Below, piece by piece: positions 45,677-56,700 of a DNA stretch of 64,000 nucleotides. The position numbers and the translations under genes were made by a program. Every line of letters starts with the position of its first letter. The first letter of the stretch is position 1. Where the stretch lies: NCBI RefSeq assembly GCF_003966915.1, contig NZ_AP018150.1, positions 1,116,001 to 1,180,000 on the forward strand. Direction: 5' to 3'. The notes below the pieces were generated by a model. That model worked only from the letters and a program-made list of their open reading frames with translations, had not been told where the DNA came from and did no database searches. The DNA is from Mycoavidus cysteinexigens. Lineage in GTDB: Bacteria; Pseudomonadota; Gammaproteobacteria; Burkholderiales; Burkholderiaceae.

Positions 45677-46414
45677 ATGAATCACAGACCGACCATTTTG
45701 CTGGCAATTGACACGTCTACTGAATTTTGTTCTGTCGCGCTTGCAATAAGCTCGGCCGCGCACGAACCACCTCAATTGTATAGCCGGCATGAACTGACAG
45801 GGGCAACAGCTAGCTTGCGCGTGTTACCCATGGTGCAAGAGGTATTTGCTGAGGCCAAGCTGAATCTGAGTGCTTGCACGGCGCTGGCTTTTGGCGCAGG
45901 ACCAGGCTCGTTTACGGGCTTGCGCACTGCAACGGGTGTTGTGCAGGGGTTAGCCTTTGCGCTACAAGTACCTGTGGTTCCGGTGAGCACTCTGCTGGCG
46001 TGTGCACAAGCTGCCCGCGCCCGCGACGCAGCGCTCACCCGGGTGCTGGCGGTGCTAGATGCGCGTATGCATGAAGTATATTGGGCACAGTTTGAGTTGG
46101 ACTTAGAAACCCATAATTGGCGTACAGTGCAACCCGTAACTCTGACGGCATCTGATGCAATTAATTTCCCAGATGCTCCCTTTACCTTGGCGGGCAATGC
46201 GGCTGAGCTTTTAAGCGCGCAGCTTGCTCGCGCACCGCACCTGGTTAGCATTGATTCATTGGCGCTGCCTCATGCGGCAGCGATCGCCACGCTGGGCCTA
46301 AGTGCTTTGCGCGCGGGTCAGGTGGTATCCGCTGAAGATGCGATGCCGGTTTATATTCGCAATAAAGTTGCGTTCACGACTGCGGAGCGCCTTGCGCGAG
46401 CCGCACATGCGTAA
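45677..46414 (+). CDS. tsaB: tRNA threonylcarbamoyladenosine biosynthesis protein TsaB, 245 aa
   Basis: Partner of TsaD in t6A37 synthesis on ANN-decoding tRNAs. ASKHA-type N-terminus ILLAIDTSTEFCSVAL, then the conserved FGAGPGSFTGLRTATGVVQG near residue 75 and VLDARMHEVYWA near 130. The start at 45677 (MNHRPTILL) fits the family. It is first of a tsaB-rimI-udg cluster. Confidence 0.93.
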   Translation: MNHRPTILLAIDTSTEFCSVALAISSAAHEPPQLYSRHELTGATASLRVLPMVQEVFAEAKLNLSACTALAFGAGPGSFTGLRTATGVVQGLAFALQVPVVPVSTLLACAQAARARDAALTRVLAVLDARMHEVYWAQFELDLETHNWRTVQPVTLTASDAINFPDAPFTLAGNAAELLSAQLARAPHLVSIDSLALPHAAAIATLGLSALRAGQVVSAEDAMPVYIRNKVAFTTAERLARAAHA

Positions 46415-46444
46415 CAACACGCAATACCCAGCGAGGGTAAGAGA

Positions 46445-46936
46445 ATGAATGCGGTCATGGTTACTGCTGGGTATCACTTCACTGCCATGCGCCAGATCGA
46501 TTTGGTTGAAGTCATGGCGCTTGAGTGTATGGCTTATCCCTTTCCATGGAGCCAGGCTAACTTTGCCGACGCATTAGAGAATAATAATATCGGCATTTGC
46601 ATGCGGGATAGCCGTGGCGTTTTATTGGGCTATTGTGTTTTAATGCCAGCCGTGGACGAGATGCAGCTCTTAAATTTGTGCATTAGTCCGGCGCTGCAAG
46701 GACAAGGGATGGGGCAGACGCTGCTTAAAGCAGCAGTACAATCTACGCGTACAGCAAAGTTAAACCGTCTTTTACTCGAAGTCAGAGCCTCCAATCAGCG
46801 TGCCTTGCGCTTGTATCAGCAGTTTGGTTTTACAGTTATTGGCCGTCGGAAAGAATATTATTTAGCTCAGCATGGTGCGCGTGAAGATGCGCTTGTGATG
46901 AAGCTTACCTTATCCATGGAGGGCACCCATGCCTGA
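46445..46936 (+). CDS. rimI: Ribosomal protein S18-alanine N-acetyltransferase RimI, 163 aa
   Basis: GNAT acetyltransferase. Acetyl-CoA motif A LCISPALQGQGMGQTLLKAA; C-terminal LLEVRASNQRALRLYQQFGF and GRRKEYY are RimI hallmarks (Glu and Tyr catalytic positions). Ribosome site GAGGGTAAGAG before the ATG. It starts 30 nt after tsaB, the common tsaB-rimI pairing. Confidence 0.93.
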   Translation: MNAVMVTAGYHFTAMRQIDLVEVMALECMAYPFPWSQANFADALENNNIGICMRDSRGVLLGYCVLMPAVDEMQLLNLCISPALQGQGMGQTLLKAAVQSTRTAKLNRLLLEVRASNQRALRLYQQFGFTVIGRRKEYYLAQHGAREDALVMKLTLSMEGTHA

Positions 46937-47681
46937 GCCGGATTCGATCCTGGAAGAACTAGGTTTGACGCCTGTTTGGCGAACGCGCACCGCGAGTACA
47001 ATAGGCGCGGCTGAATCTGCTGCGGCCGAAGCGTGCCCAAGCGTAGACGTTAAAGCGCCAAAAAAAGAATTTGAGGTTATCTCTGAACCGATCTCAGAGG
47101 TTTCTGAAACCCCTATTAGCCTGCTTGATTGGGACACTCTTAAAGCACGTGTTGCCAATTGCACGCGTTGCCGGTTATGTGAAAAACGCAACCACACCGT
47201 ATTTGGCATTGGCGATGAAAAGGCTAGCTGGATGTTGGTAGGCGAGGCGCCTGGCGCCAATGAAGATCGCTTAGGAGAGCCTTTTGTAGGGCAGGCCGGC
47301 AAGCTGCTAGATAATATGTTGGGCGCAGTAGGGCGCACGCGTGAAAATGGCATCTATATTGCGAATGTGATCAAATGCCGCCCGCCTGGCAATCGCGATC
47401 CTCAACTTGATGAGGTGGCTCAATGCGAGCCGTATCTAAAACGACAGTTGGCGATCATCCGCCCGCAACTCATTCTCGCGCTTGGCCGCTTTGCTGCGCA
47501 AAGCTTACTCAAAACCGATGCCAGTATTTCATCGCTCCGGACTCGCGTGCATCAATATGAAGGCGTGCCAGTGATTGTGACTTACCATCCAGCTTATTTA
47601 TTGCGTAACTTACCTGATAAAGCGAAAGCATGGGCAGACCTATGCCGAGCGCAAGAGATTTATCAAGCCATGAACCATTAG
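46929..47681 (+). CDS. Uracil-DNA glycosylase, family 4 (4Fe-4S), 250 aa
   Basis: Removes uracil from DNA. After a variable ~70-residue N-terminus: cluster cysteines CTRCRLC near 77-84, active-site motif GEAPGANED near 105, further cysteines in IKCRPPGNRDP and QCEPYLKRQ, and the second motif TYHPAYLLR near 218. Length fits family 4. It overlaps rimI by 8 nt, so translation is coupled. The family is known for replacing or supplementing Ung; no ung is in this window. Confidence 0.93.
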   Translation: MPEPDSILEELGLTPVWRTRTASTIGAAESAAAEACPSVDVKAPKKEFEVISEPISEVSETPISLLDWDTLKARVANCTRCRLCEKRNHTVFGIGDEKASWMLVGEAPGANEDRLGEPFVGQAGKLLDNMLGAVGRTRENGIYIANVIKCRPPGNRDPQLDEVAQCEPYLKRQLAIIRPQLILALGRFAAQSLLKTDASISSLRTRVHQYEGVPVIVTYHPAYLLRNLPDKAKAWADLCRAQEIYQAMNH

Positions 47682-47693
47682 TTCACGCTTCAT

Positions 47694-48617
47694 TTACTGG
47701 CAACTGAGCTCTTTGATTTTATCATCAGAAAGTTGCGTAGCTTGTTTAATAAAATCGAGCTTTACGCCACAGGCTAGCAGATTTTTAGCAATTTCAAGCG
47801 CAGCTTCTTGCCAACCTTTTTGCTGTCCTTCTTTACGTCCTTCTTCTAAACCTTCTTGCCGGCCTTCTTCCATTAAATATTGTGCAGCAGACATAATATT
47901 CTCCCGATAATGTGGTGCTATGTTAATCATAGATTGGACAAATTGCTTGTCGATTCCTCGACCTTCCTTTGCTAGATAATATAGTATGCCATTTCTTTTT
48001 TCAACTGAGATAGGATAACGCTCAAAGAGCTCAAATATTTTAGGCGCAAGCTGTGTCAGGTCCCAACGATGGATGTACTTTTGCGCCAAACTCATCACTG
48101 CGCAACGCTTATGGGTTATCAACACCTCGTCGGGTATCGCTGATAAAGCAATCAATTGAATTGAGTTTGTTAACGCAAATATTTTTTGTGCTATTGATTT
48201 GTGTCTGAAGCATTCTAAAAGACAGAGTGGGCCTTTATATGGGCCTGTACCCCGATAAAAAATCAATGGCAACACCACCGGTAGTAATGCATGACCTTGA
48301 TTAAGGTGTTGTTTCATAATGGCGCTTTGATAGCGCCATAGCTTAAAAGGCGTTAATTGACCCACTGTGCTTTCATGTTCTAACAGAATATAGGCTAGGC
48401 CTTGACCGTTGATCACTTGGATTGAATAGACAATATCGCTATAATGTTGGCTTAAATTGTCTTCAACAAATGCGCCTGGAGCGAGAGATAGGGTGTTGAA
48501 ATCAAATTCTTGTTGCAAAGAATTTGATAAATGGATTTGTAGAAATTCTCTAGCAAATTCTACATCCATCAAAAATAATTTGAATAAGGCATCATGCGGC
48601 ATGGATAAAGCATTCAT
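47694..48617 (-). CDS. Rpn family recombination-promoting nuclease/putative transposase, 307 aa
   Basis: Starts HDALFKLFLMDVEFAREFLQ, the typical Rpn (YhgA-like, Transposase_31) opening. PD-(D/E)XK core elements are visible as YSDIVYSI (Asp) and YILLEHESTVG (Glu), with the following QSAIMKQH. The C-terminus has charged repeats (RQEGLEEGRKEGQQKGW). E. coli Rpn proteins are DNA endonucleases that promote RecA-independent recombination, and such genes are abundant in some endosymbionts. It converges on udg with a 12-nt gap. Confidence 0.85.
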   Translation of the reverse strand: MNALSMPHDALFKLFLMDVEFAREFLQIHLSNSLQQEFDFNTLSLAPGAFVEDNLSQHYSDIVYSIQVINGQGLAYILLEHESTVGQLTPFKLWRYQSAIMKQHLNQGHALLPVVLPLIFYRGTGPYKGPLCLLECFRHKSIAQKIFALTNSIQLIALSAIPDEVLITHKRCAVMSLAQKYIHRWDLTQLAPKIFELFERYPISVEKRNGILYYLAKEGRGIDKQFVQSMINIAPHYRENIMSAAQYLMEEGRQEGLEEGRKEGQQKGWQEAALEIAKNLLACGVKLDFIKQATQLSDDKIKELSCQ

Positions 48618-48632
48618 TTTGTTTATCGACGT

Positions 48633-48674
48633 ATCGCGGCAAGAAGTTAAGAATGCTCAACATTCTGCCGCGAT
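48633..48674. repeat. Inverted repeat upstream of the Rpn gene
   Basis: ATCGCGGCA (48633-48641) and TGCCGCGAT (48666-48674) are exact inverted copies, and AGAATG/CATTCT pairs inside. It lies 15-57 bp upstream of the Rpn start, within its leader or promoter. It may be a structured leader, an operator or a nuclease recognition palindrome. Confidence 0.5.
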
Positions 48675-48758
48675 GCCTCAAGGATGAATACTAGCCTAAA
48701 TGGCTAATTTTTCTGATGATGCATGTTCCACATAATCGAAAAAATGAGCTATCGACGT

Positions 48759-49565
48759 CTACCACCACTGATAAAAATGATGCACCGGACCCGTGCCGCT
48801 TCCCACGGTTAGTTTTGCGCTATTTATCAATGCTTGGGTTAAATAAGCTTTGGCATCGCTTACCGCATTTTCTAAATCTAGCCGTTGCGGCCTTAAGGCC
48901 GCAATCGCTGAGGATAGAGTGCACCCTGTGCCATGCGTATGAGTACTTAAAATACGCGCGCCGCCAAGGCGTGCATTGCCATTTGCTTCAATTAGCCAAT
49001 CCGGGCTGAACTCGCTACCTAGGTGGCCGCCTTTCATCAATACTGCGCGCGCCCCTAGAGCACATAGCGCTTCGCCCTGGAGCACCATCTCTTCTTCGCT
49101 GGTCGCGCAGTCTTGTTCAAGCAGAGCTGCCGCCTCAGGTAGATTAGGCGTAATCAGTTCGGCAAGAGGGATAAGTTCGGCGCGTAAAATGGCAATAGCC
49201 TCTTTATCAAGCAGCGCATGCTGGCTTTTTGAGAGCAACACGGTATCGAGAATCACATGCGCGGGTTGATAGCGCTGCAGCGCTGCAGCTACCGCCCGTA
49301 CGATATCTGCCGTGGCGAGCATGCCAATCTTGACCGCATCAATCGGAATGTCGCTCAAGACGGCATCAAGCTGTGCGCTTACAGATTCTGCCGTCGCTGC
49401 ATAAACGCCGTGTACGCCATGCGTATTTTGTGCCGTGAGTGCAGTGATAACCGTTGTTCCATATACCCCCAGCGCTGAAAAAGTTTTTAAATCAGCCTGT
49501 ATGCCAGCGCCACCCCCGGAATCAGAACCGGCGATAGTCAGCACATTGTGGATGGAAGTAGACAT
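48759..49565 (-). CDS. thiD: Hydroxymethylpyrimidine/phosphomethylpyrimidine kinase, 268 aa
   Basis: Ribokinase-fold enzyme phosphorylating HMP and HMP-P for thiamine synthesis or salvage. [20 protein letters not shown] at the N-terminus, [13 protein letters not shown] in the middle and [14 protein letters not shown] (anion hole and catalytic Asp region) near the C-terminus. THTHGTGC is complete. It lies 33 nt downstream of lplT on the same strand. No TPP riboswitch is seen upstream. Confidence 0.95.
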   Translation of the reverse strand: MSTSIHNVLTIAGSDSGGGAGIQADLKTFSALGVYGTTVITALTAQNTHGVHGVYAATAESVSAQLDAVLSDIPIDAVKIGMLATADIVRAVAAALQRYQPAHVILDTVLLSKSQHALLDKEAIAILRAELIPLAELITPNLPEAAALLEQDCATSEEEMVLQGEALCALGARAVLMKGGHLGSEFSPDWLIEANGNARLGGARILSTHTHGTGCTLSSAIAALRPQRLDLENAVSDAKAYLTQALINSAKLTVGSGTGPVHHFYQWW

Positions 49566-49598
49566 AAAGAGCTTCCTTTATCTGACCTTTAACAAAAT

Positions 49599-50903
49599 TT
49601 AGGGTTTACTTTCGCCAATCAACGCCACTGCATCAAATTGACGCTGATTGGCTCGATGTAAGCACATTAATGCCCACATCATGATGCAAACTAATATGCC
49701 AAACAAGATAATCACTAAGGTAACGGGTATCTCTAACCAAATCAAGGCGGCATAAAGGCACAACATAGCCAAGACCGACAAATTCTCGTTAAAATTTTGT
49801 ACGGCAATGGAGTGACCCGCAGACAGCAAAACGTGCCCTCGATGTTGCAGCAGCGCATTCATCGGCACCAAGAAAAAACCAGAAAGTAGGCCAACTGTGA
49901 CTAAGAGTAGATTAGCTAAAAGTAAATAAAGAGGGATGTGTATCGAGCCAAGATTTACCCCCTTATTAGGCGCTAGATCGCTGGTGATAAAGGCCATTGC
50001 AATTAGCGCTAAGCCCATAAAAATACCGATTGGCAAGACGTTTAACGAGCGCTTTAATGGGACTTTGGCGGCCGCAATAATTGCGCCTGCGGCAACCCCT
50101 ATCGAGACAACGATTTGGAGTGCGGCTGCTCGTGATAGGTTCATGCCCAGTGATACCTCGGCCCATTTCAGCACAATAAATTGCAAGCTTGCGCCCACGC
50201 CCCAAAACAATGTGGTGACGGCAAGAGAAATCTGCCCCAGCTTGTCACGCCATAGCGTTACAAAACAATCGGCAAAATCCGTTAATAAGCGCAGCGGATT
50301 GCGTTGCTGTTGTGGGTAGCGGGCACCTGTATCAGGAATTCCAAGATTAAAGACGGAGGCCAAAATATAAATTCCGGTAATCACAAGAATTGCTGCTTGG
50401 GTACGGGTTTCAATCAGAGGGAAGTTCAGTCCTAGCAAATAATGCGCAACTGCGGGGTTAATTAAAATGCCGCCAAGCGCTGCGCCAAGAATAATTGAGC
50501 TCACCGTGACTCCTTCAATCCAACCATTGGCGACAACTAATTTTTCAGGGGGTAAAAGTTCGGTGAGGATGCCGTATTTGGCTGGCGAATAGGCTGCTGC
50601 GCCAAACCCCACAATGCCGTAAGCAAACAGTGGATGAGCGCCAAACAGCATGGTTAGACAGCCGGCTACTTTAATTGCGTTGGTGATAAACATCACGCGG
50701 CCTTTAAGCATAGAATCAGCAAAAGCGCCAACAAAAGCCGCCAGTAGCACGTAAGAAAGCACAAAAAAAAGCTTCAACAGCGGGGTCATCCAGGGCGGCG
50801 CAAACAGATCGTTCAATAACGCAATGGCCGCGATCAGTAAAGCATTGTCGGCCAAAGAGGAGAAGAACTGCGCGGCCATAATAATGTAAAAACCTTTTTT
50901 CAT
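49599..50903 (-). CDS. lplT: Lysophospholipid transporter LplT (MFS), 434 aa
   Basis: Inner-membrane MFS protein with ~12 helices that brings lysophospholipids to the cytoplasmic face for reacylation. Family text: [65 protein letters not shown]. Start at 50903 because the family starts at MKKGFY; an in-frame extension of 50 residues lies upstream and runs into the divergent alr region. In Burkholderia lplT sits beside alr and radA as here. Confidence 0.92.
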   Translation of the reverse strand: MKKGFYIIMAAQFFSSLADNALLIAAIALLNDLFAPPWMTPLLKLFFVLSYVLLAAFVGAFADSMLKGRVMFITNAIKVAGCLTMLFGAHPLFAYGIVGFGAAAYSPAKYGILTELLPPEKLVVANGWIEGVTVSSIILGAALGGILINPAVAHYLLGLNFPLIETRTQAAILVITGIYILASVFNLGIPDTGARYPQQQRNPLRLLTDFADCFVTLWRDKLGQISLAVTTLFWGVGASLQFIVLKWAEVSLGMNLSRAAALQIVVSIGVAAGAIIAAAKVPLKRSLNVLPIGIFMGLALIAMAFITSDLAPNKGVNLGSIHIPLYLLLANLLLVTVGLLSGFFLVPMNALLQHRGHVLLSAGHSIAVQNFNENLSVLAMLCLYAALIWLEIPVTLVIILFGILVCIMMWALMCLHRANQRQFDAVALIGESKP

Positions 50904-50957
50904 TGAAATCGAATCGCTTAGCCTACTAAGATAAAAAAGTAATGTAAAAGAGGGTTG

Positions 50958-50982
50958 TTTTCGTGACGTTATAACACGAAAA
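50958..50982. promoter_or_regulatory. Palindromic operator candidate between lplT and alr
   Basis: TTTTCGTG (50958-50965) and CACGAAAA (50975-50982) are exact inverted copies 9 bp apart; the centre ACGTTATAA is also nearly symmetric. The site lies between the divergent lplT and alr genes, where a shared regulator could bind. No regulator is identified. Confidence 0.4.
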
Positions 50983-51040
50983 TACGGTTTTTTAAGTGAA
51001 CCGTCTTGGGACAATCGATTTGTCCTCACCATTAGAATCC

Positions 51041-52111
51041 ATGCCTCGTCCAATTTCCGCTGCTATCGATCTTACGGCACTTGCCCATAATCTTGCCACC
51101 ATCCGCAGCCTTGTACCCCAGTCAAAAATCTGGTCTATCGTTAAAGCGAACGCTTATGGACATGGTCTAGCCCGAGTTCTGCCGGGGCTACGCAAAACCG
51201 ATGGTTTTGGCGTGCTCGACCTTGACGCTGCAATCAAATTACGAGAGTTGGGTTGGGCCGGGCCAATTTTGCTACTTGAAGGTTTTTTTCATGCGACCGA
51301 TCTTGAAGGGATCGATCGATACAGCTTAACCACCATTATTCATAGCGATGAACAGTTGCAAATGTTGGAGGCAACGCGCTTAACCAAGCCTGTTAATATC
51401 CAGTTGAAAATGAATACGGGCATGAACCGACTGGGCTACCGGCCGGAGGTTTATCCAGCGGCTTGGCAACGCGCCCGCGCCTGCCCTAATATTGGTCAAA
51501 TCACGCTTATGACACATTTTTCCGATGCCGATAATGGGCGAGGTGTCGAGTACCAAATGGGTGAATTTGAACGCGGCGCTAAAGAGCTAACCGGCCCGCG
51601 CTGCCTAGCTAATTCAGCCGCCGTGTTGTGGCATGCGCGCACCCATGCTAACTGGGTGCGTCCAGGTATCTTGCTGTATGGCGCATCGCCTTCTGGTGTA
51701 GCGGCTGCGCTTGCCAATCATAGCTTTTTGCCGGCGATGACACTTACCAGCGAGATTGTCGCGGTGCAAACCCTAGCGCCAGGAGATACGGTGGGGTATG
51801 GCTCTAGCTATAAGGCGGAAAAGCCCATGCGGATTGGCGTAGTGGCATGTGGCTACGCAGATGGCTACCCTCGCGCTGCGCCCTCTGGCACACCAATTAT
51901 GGTGGATCATATCAAGACCCAACTGGTTGGTCGGGTGTCGATGGATATGATAACGGTTGACTTAACGGCACTGCCTATGGCTGGGATTGGTTCAAAAGTT
52001 CAATTATGGGGCGCGGAACTGTCGGTGGATGAGGTAGCGCAAGCTTGCGGTACCGTGGGTTACGAATTGTTGTGCGCCCTCGCGCCGCGCGTCTCCGTCT
52101 GTGTTGTGTAA
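51041..52111 (+). CDS. alr: Alanine racemase, 356 aa
   Basis: PLP enzyme making D-alanine for peptidoglycan. PLP lysine in [13 protein letters not shown] near residue 35. [36 protein letters not shown], the catalytic-Tyr region [18 protein letters not shown], and [12 protein letters not shown] are all present. Start at 51041 ([11 protein letters not shown]); an ATG-type start 15 codons upstream (50996) lacks family support. The stop overlaps the radA start by one base (TAATG). Confidence 0.95.
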   Translation: MPRPISAAIDLTALAHNLATIRSLVPQSKIWSIVKANAYGHGLARVLPGLRKTDGFGVLDLDAAIKLRELGWAGPILLLEGFFHATDLEGIDRYSLTTIIHSDEQLQMLEATRLTKPVNIQLKMNTGMNRLGYRPEVYPAAWQRARACPNIGQITLMTHFSDADNGRGVEYQMGEFERGAKELTGPRCLANSAAVLWHARTHANWVRPGILLYGASPSGVAAALANHSFLPAMTLTSEIVAVQTLAPGDTVGYGSSYKAEKPMRIGVVACGYADGYPRAAPSGTPIMVDHIKTQLVGRVSMDMITVDLTALPMAGIGSKVQLWGAELSVDEVAQACGTVGYELLCALAPRVSVCVV

Positions 52112-53499
52112 TGAATATGGCGAAAAAAGCACTTTATGTCTGCAGCGCTTGTGGCGCGCAATCGCCTAAATGGCAAGGGAAATGTTTTGCCTGTAACGCA
52201 TGGGATACGTTAATTGAAACCGTAGCTGAAACGCCCGTAGCTCATCGTTATCAAGCATTAGCTAAGTCTGCCCCAAGCCAAAAACTGGCAACCATTGAAG
52301 CGGCGGATGTGCCGCGCTTTTCAAGCGGCTTACAAGAATTTGACCGGGTGTTGGGCGGTGGTTTAGTCGCGGGTGGGGTGGTCCTGATTGGCGGAGACCC
52401 GGGCATCGGTAAATCAACGTTGTTATTGCAATCGCTTGCCGCCTTAGCTCGTGAGCGCCGTGTATTGTATGTAAGCGGTGAAGAATCTGGTGCGCAAATC
52501 GCCTTGCGCGCGCAGCGTTTAGGTCTTATAGACAACGCTGCACGCGCTAGCGAGTTACATTTACTCGCCGAGATTCAACTTGAAAAAATCCAAGCGGCTA
52601 TTGTGGCTGAACAACCGACCGTAGCGGTGATTGATTCCATCCAAACGATCTATTCAGAAGCGCTTAGCTCAGCGCCTGGTTCAGTCGCGCAAGTGCGCGA
52701 ATGTGCCGCGCAACTCACGCGCTTAGCCAAACAATTGGGCGTCACCATTATTATGGTCGGTCACGTCACGAAAGAAGGCAGCTTAGCTGGGCCCCGCGTG
52801 CTCGAGCACATTGTGGATACGGTGCTGTACTTCGAGGGAGATACGCATTCTGCCTATCGGCTGGTACGCGCTTTTAAAAATCGTTTTGGCGCAGTCAATG
52901 AACTCGGAGTCTTTGCGATGACCGAGCGGGGCTTGCGTGGTGTGGCGAATCCATCTGCGCTTTTTTTATCGCAGCATGAACATCGCGTGCCGGGTTCTTG
53001 TGTGTTGGTGACGCAAGAGGGTTCGCGGCCGTTGCTGGTTGAAATTCAGGCTCTAGTTGACACTGCTCACGTGCCCAATCCTCGTCGACTTGCCGTTGGG
53101 CTTGAGCAAAACAGACTTGCAATGTTATTGGCGGTGTTGCATCGTCATGCAGGCATTGCATGTTTTGACCAAGACGTGTTTTTGAACGCTGTCGGCGGAG
53201 TTAAAATTTCAGAGCCCGCTGCTGACCTTGCGGTCTTGCTTGCGATTCAATCCTCCCTGCGCAACCAGCCGCTGCCCAATGGGTTAGTTGTATTTGGCGA
53301 AATTGGACTCGCGGGCGAGATTCGCCCTTGCCCACGCGGACAAGAGCGCTTGAAGGAAGCGGCGAAATTAGGTTTTTCATTGGCTTTAATTCCAACTGCA
53401 AACGCCCCTAAACAGCCCATTGAAGGGCTTGAGATCATTGCTGTTGATCGGATTGAAAAAGCCATTGAACAGATACGTATGAGAAATAACGGCGGGTGA
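52111..53499 (+). CDS. radA: DNA repair protein RadA, 462 aa
   Basis: RecA-like helicase for branch migration in recombination. N-terminal zinc finger YVCSACGAQSPKWQGKCFAC, Walker A GGDPGIGKSTLLLQ near 95, the RadA-specific KNRFGAVNELGVF near 255 and a Lon-like C-terminal domain (LNAVGGVKISEPAADLAVLL). The start at 52111 overlaps the alr stop, so alr-radA are coupled. Confidence 0.96.
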   Translation: MNMAKKALYVCSACGAQSPKWQGKCFACNAWDTLIETVAETPVAHRYQALAKSAPSQKLATIEAADVPRFSSGLQEFDRVLGGGLVAGGVVLIGGDPGIGKSTLLLQSLAALARERRVLYVSGEESGAQIALRAQRLGLIDNAARASELHLLAEIQLEKIQAAIVAEQPTVAVIDSIQTIYSEALSSAPGSVAQVRECAAQLTRLAKQLGVTIIMVGHVTKEGSLAGPRVLEHIVDTVLYFEGDTHSAYRLVRAFKNRFGAVNELGVFAMTERGLRGVANPSALFLSQHEHRVPGSCVLVTQEGSRPLLVEIQALVDTAHVPNPRRLAVGLEQNRLAMLLAVLHRHAGIACFDQDVFLNAVGGVKISEPAADLAVLLAIQSSLRNQPLPNGLVVFGEIGLAGEIRPCPRGQERLKEAAKLGFSLALIPTANAPKQPIEGLEIIAVDRIEKAIEQIRMRNNGG

Positions 53500-53789
53500 T
53501 TTAAGAGTTTAGCGCAACAATGTGGAGTGCGAGTAAATCAGCGTTTCCCTAGAGAAGAAGATATGAACTTGCCCCCGTTGACTGCCGCCATACCCTTATC
53601 ATTACCTACCAGCGTAAGCGCTCAATCTTGTATTACAGCATGTACCGTGGCCGCTTGATTTTTGACAATTTTTTCCTTTAATGAATTTTAGCCTTCAGTA
53701 AGGGGGACGTTTCTCGGCGGCAAGGTCAGTCGATTGTCCGAGCTAAATTAGATTTTTCATTAGTCTATATCTAAACCTTACGCGGCAGA

Positions 53790-56700
53790 TTAAACTAAAT
53801 GCGCCCGCCCCTGAATATCTGTACATAAGTGGGAAAGCTCACTACTTGGGATTGAAGTAGGGAATGTCAGCTCTCTTATAAGAGAAGGCTCTACAGGACT
53901 CGAGCGATAAGCGTGGGAATTTGTCTGGATCTCTTTGGAGGAACGGTGGGGTAATGGTACGTCGCTCTCCGCCAAGGCGTTCATAAAAACAGCAATTTGT
54001 TGAGCTGTTAGAGAAATGGAGCTCTTTAGCCCAGCCGTTGTATAGAAACAAAGTCTATTCTTGCGAATATAAAGTGGCGCAATACGGGTGCAACTCCATG
54101 GAAATAAAACGCTCGCATAGAGCGACTGTATCTGCCCAGGGGTTAGGTTTGGCAGCAAGGTGTAAAGCCGATCAATATGTAAATTTAAAATTTTGGTAAT
54201 CGTAGCTTGATCATTTTCCTTATTCGCTAGCATAGCGACCAAAGTTTGAAGCACGGCATCGGGTAATATTTCTTGTTGGCTAAGTGCTTGAGCCGCTGCG
54301 GATTTCACATATTTTTCTTCATTCTTATCTTCTAGCACAGCCACTAAGGTTTGTATTACAGTTTCTGGTAGCTCTTCTTGTTGGCCTAGTGCTGCGGCCG
54401 CTGTAGACTTGGCGAGTTTCCCTCCTTCCTTGTTTTTGAGTATCGCGTTCCAAGCCTGAATGACGATTTCAGGCCGTATTTTTTGTTGGTTTAATGCTTT
54501 AGCAACTGCAGATATGACATATTCTTCGTCATTTTTATCTTCTAACACCGCCATTAAAGTTTGAGTCACGGTTTCTGATAACTGTTTTTGTTGTCCTAAT
54601 GCTTCGGCAGCTATGGATCTAAGGGTTTTTTTCTCTTCCTTATTTTGTACTATTGCATCCCAGGCCTGGATGGCCTCTTCAGGACATTCCTTCTGCCGGC
54701 TTAAGATTTTTGTAGCCTCGATTTTGAGTGAGTCATCTTGATCCTGTAATGCTTTGATAAGAGCTGATTCGGCGTGGTTAGGCAAATTTTGGTGTTGGCC
54801 TAACACCTTAATGGTTCTGGATTTAAGCGCTTGATCTGTACTCGCTAGCGCTTTGAGCCAGATGTCCCTAATTTCGTCAGACAGTTTTTCTTGTCGGCCT
54901 AATACCATGGCGGCTCCAGACCTGATTTTTTCATTTTGATCTTCTAGCTCGATGGCTAAGGCCTCACAAGTGGCGGCTGGCAATTTGGATTGGCGATGCA
55001 ATGCTTCGATAGCCGCGGACCGGAGATGCCATGCTTTTTCTTTATTCTGTAGCACCTCGGTGAAACCTTCAATGATGGTTTCAGGTAGGATGGTTTCTTG
55101 GCTTAATGTCTCGGCAGCAATAATTCTGAAATACCCATTTTCGTTTTTATGCTCACCTTTGAAAACAGAGAGCAAGGCTTGAGTGAGGGGAGCAGATAGC
55201 GTTTCTTGATTGTTTAGCGCTTTGGCAACTGAAGATCTAACACTTTCTTTTTCATCTGTATTGAGCAACACGCTGGACAAGGCCTGAATAGCGGCTTCAG
55301 GGACTATTTGTCGTCGATTTAATACTTGGGCCGCGGTAGATCTGACATATTCTCTCTCGCTTCTATCCTGTAACTGTGAGATCAAGACTTGCATGATGTT
55401 TGGATCAAGCGGCTCTCGCCAGCTAAATACCTCGGCCGCTGCAGACTTTAAATCTTCGTTTTCACCCTGAGTTTGCAGTAATGCGAGCAAGGCGCGTATG
55501 GCTGCTTCAGGCAGGGTTTCTTGCTGGCCGAATGTATTGATGGCCATCGCTCTAACTTCCTTGTCTTCACTTTTATTTTGTAAGACTGCGATCAATGCTT
55601 GAGTAATGGTTTCAGAGAGGGGCTGTTGTTGGCCTAATGCCTCAGCGGCCGTAGACCGAATATATTTTTCTTGATTCTGTAATGATGCAAGCAGGACTTG
55701 AATGGCTGTGTCAGGAAGCTCTTTTATACGACCTAATATTTTGCCAGCCGCATATCTGATCTCCCAGTTCGCATCCAGTAATGCTGAAATTAAGGTCAGG
55801 ATGACGGCTTCGGTCAATGGTTTCTGCCGGCCTAATGCTTTAATTACTGCAATTCTGACATCCTCATCTTCAGCCGTGTTTTTTGACACTGTGCTTAAGG
55901 CCTGAATCGCGTCTCCAGACAATGTTTGCAGTTGACCTAAGGTCTCGGCCGCCTGCACTTTTGTTTCTTTTTTTTCAGTCTGATCCAGGAGCAATGAAAT
56001 GATAGCCTGGGTAGCATTGTTAGACAAAGCGGAGCGGGCTCCCAAAGTGCGCATAATGCTAGTCTTCTTGCTTTCAGGCTGATGCAGATAAGCGAGCAGC
56101 AGATGCTCTGGGAATCCCGGATGGAGCCCTAATGTGCTTACGTCATCTAGGTTAAGACTCATCTCAAAGCAAAGCCACTGCATCCACTCTTTTTCTAGTC
56201 TAGTGAGAGTTTTTTCTTCTAATTGGGCGCGTGCTGCTTGTACGCATCCCAGCATCAGTTGTTGATGGCGAGCGCCAAGCAAGTCCTGCGGCTCTTCTTC
56301 TAATAGCGTAAAGAAGCGTTCTAAGGCAGCGCCTTTAAGCAACCCGGCCAACATTTGCCACATTTGCTCATAACGAGGGTCGTATTTATGTTCGGCGATA
56401 AAGGTACGTAATTGTGCTGGGCTGAGGATTAAACCGGAATCGATGGGTACAAGGTTTGCCTGGGCCGACACTGACTCGGCTTGCGCATCAATTTGCAGAT
56501 GCTGAGCCAGGAACTTTGCGGCAAAAAATTCTTGAATGGATGGGTGCAAGAAATGGTAAGTAGGCTCGACTTCAGGACGCCTAACATCAGTCGTGTGTAA
56601 GAAGGAGGAGTGTTTCAAATCAGTGATAAGCCAGAATGGCGATTTTATTCCTAGCCGTGCTTTATCCTGAATTAGCGTATCCAGATTCACTGCAATGGTT

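Noticed and set aside
49566-49598. TPP riboswitch for thiD
   Set aside because: The spacer to lplT is only 33 nt and shows no THI-box sequence.
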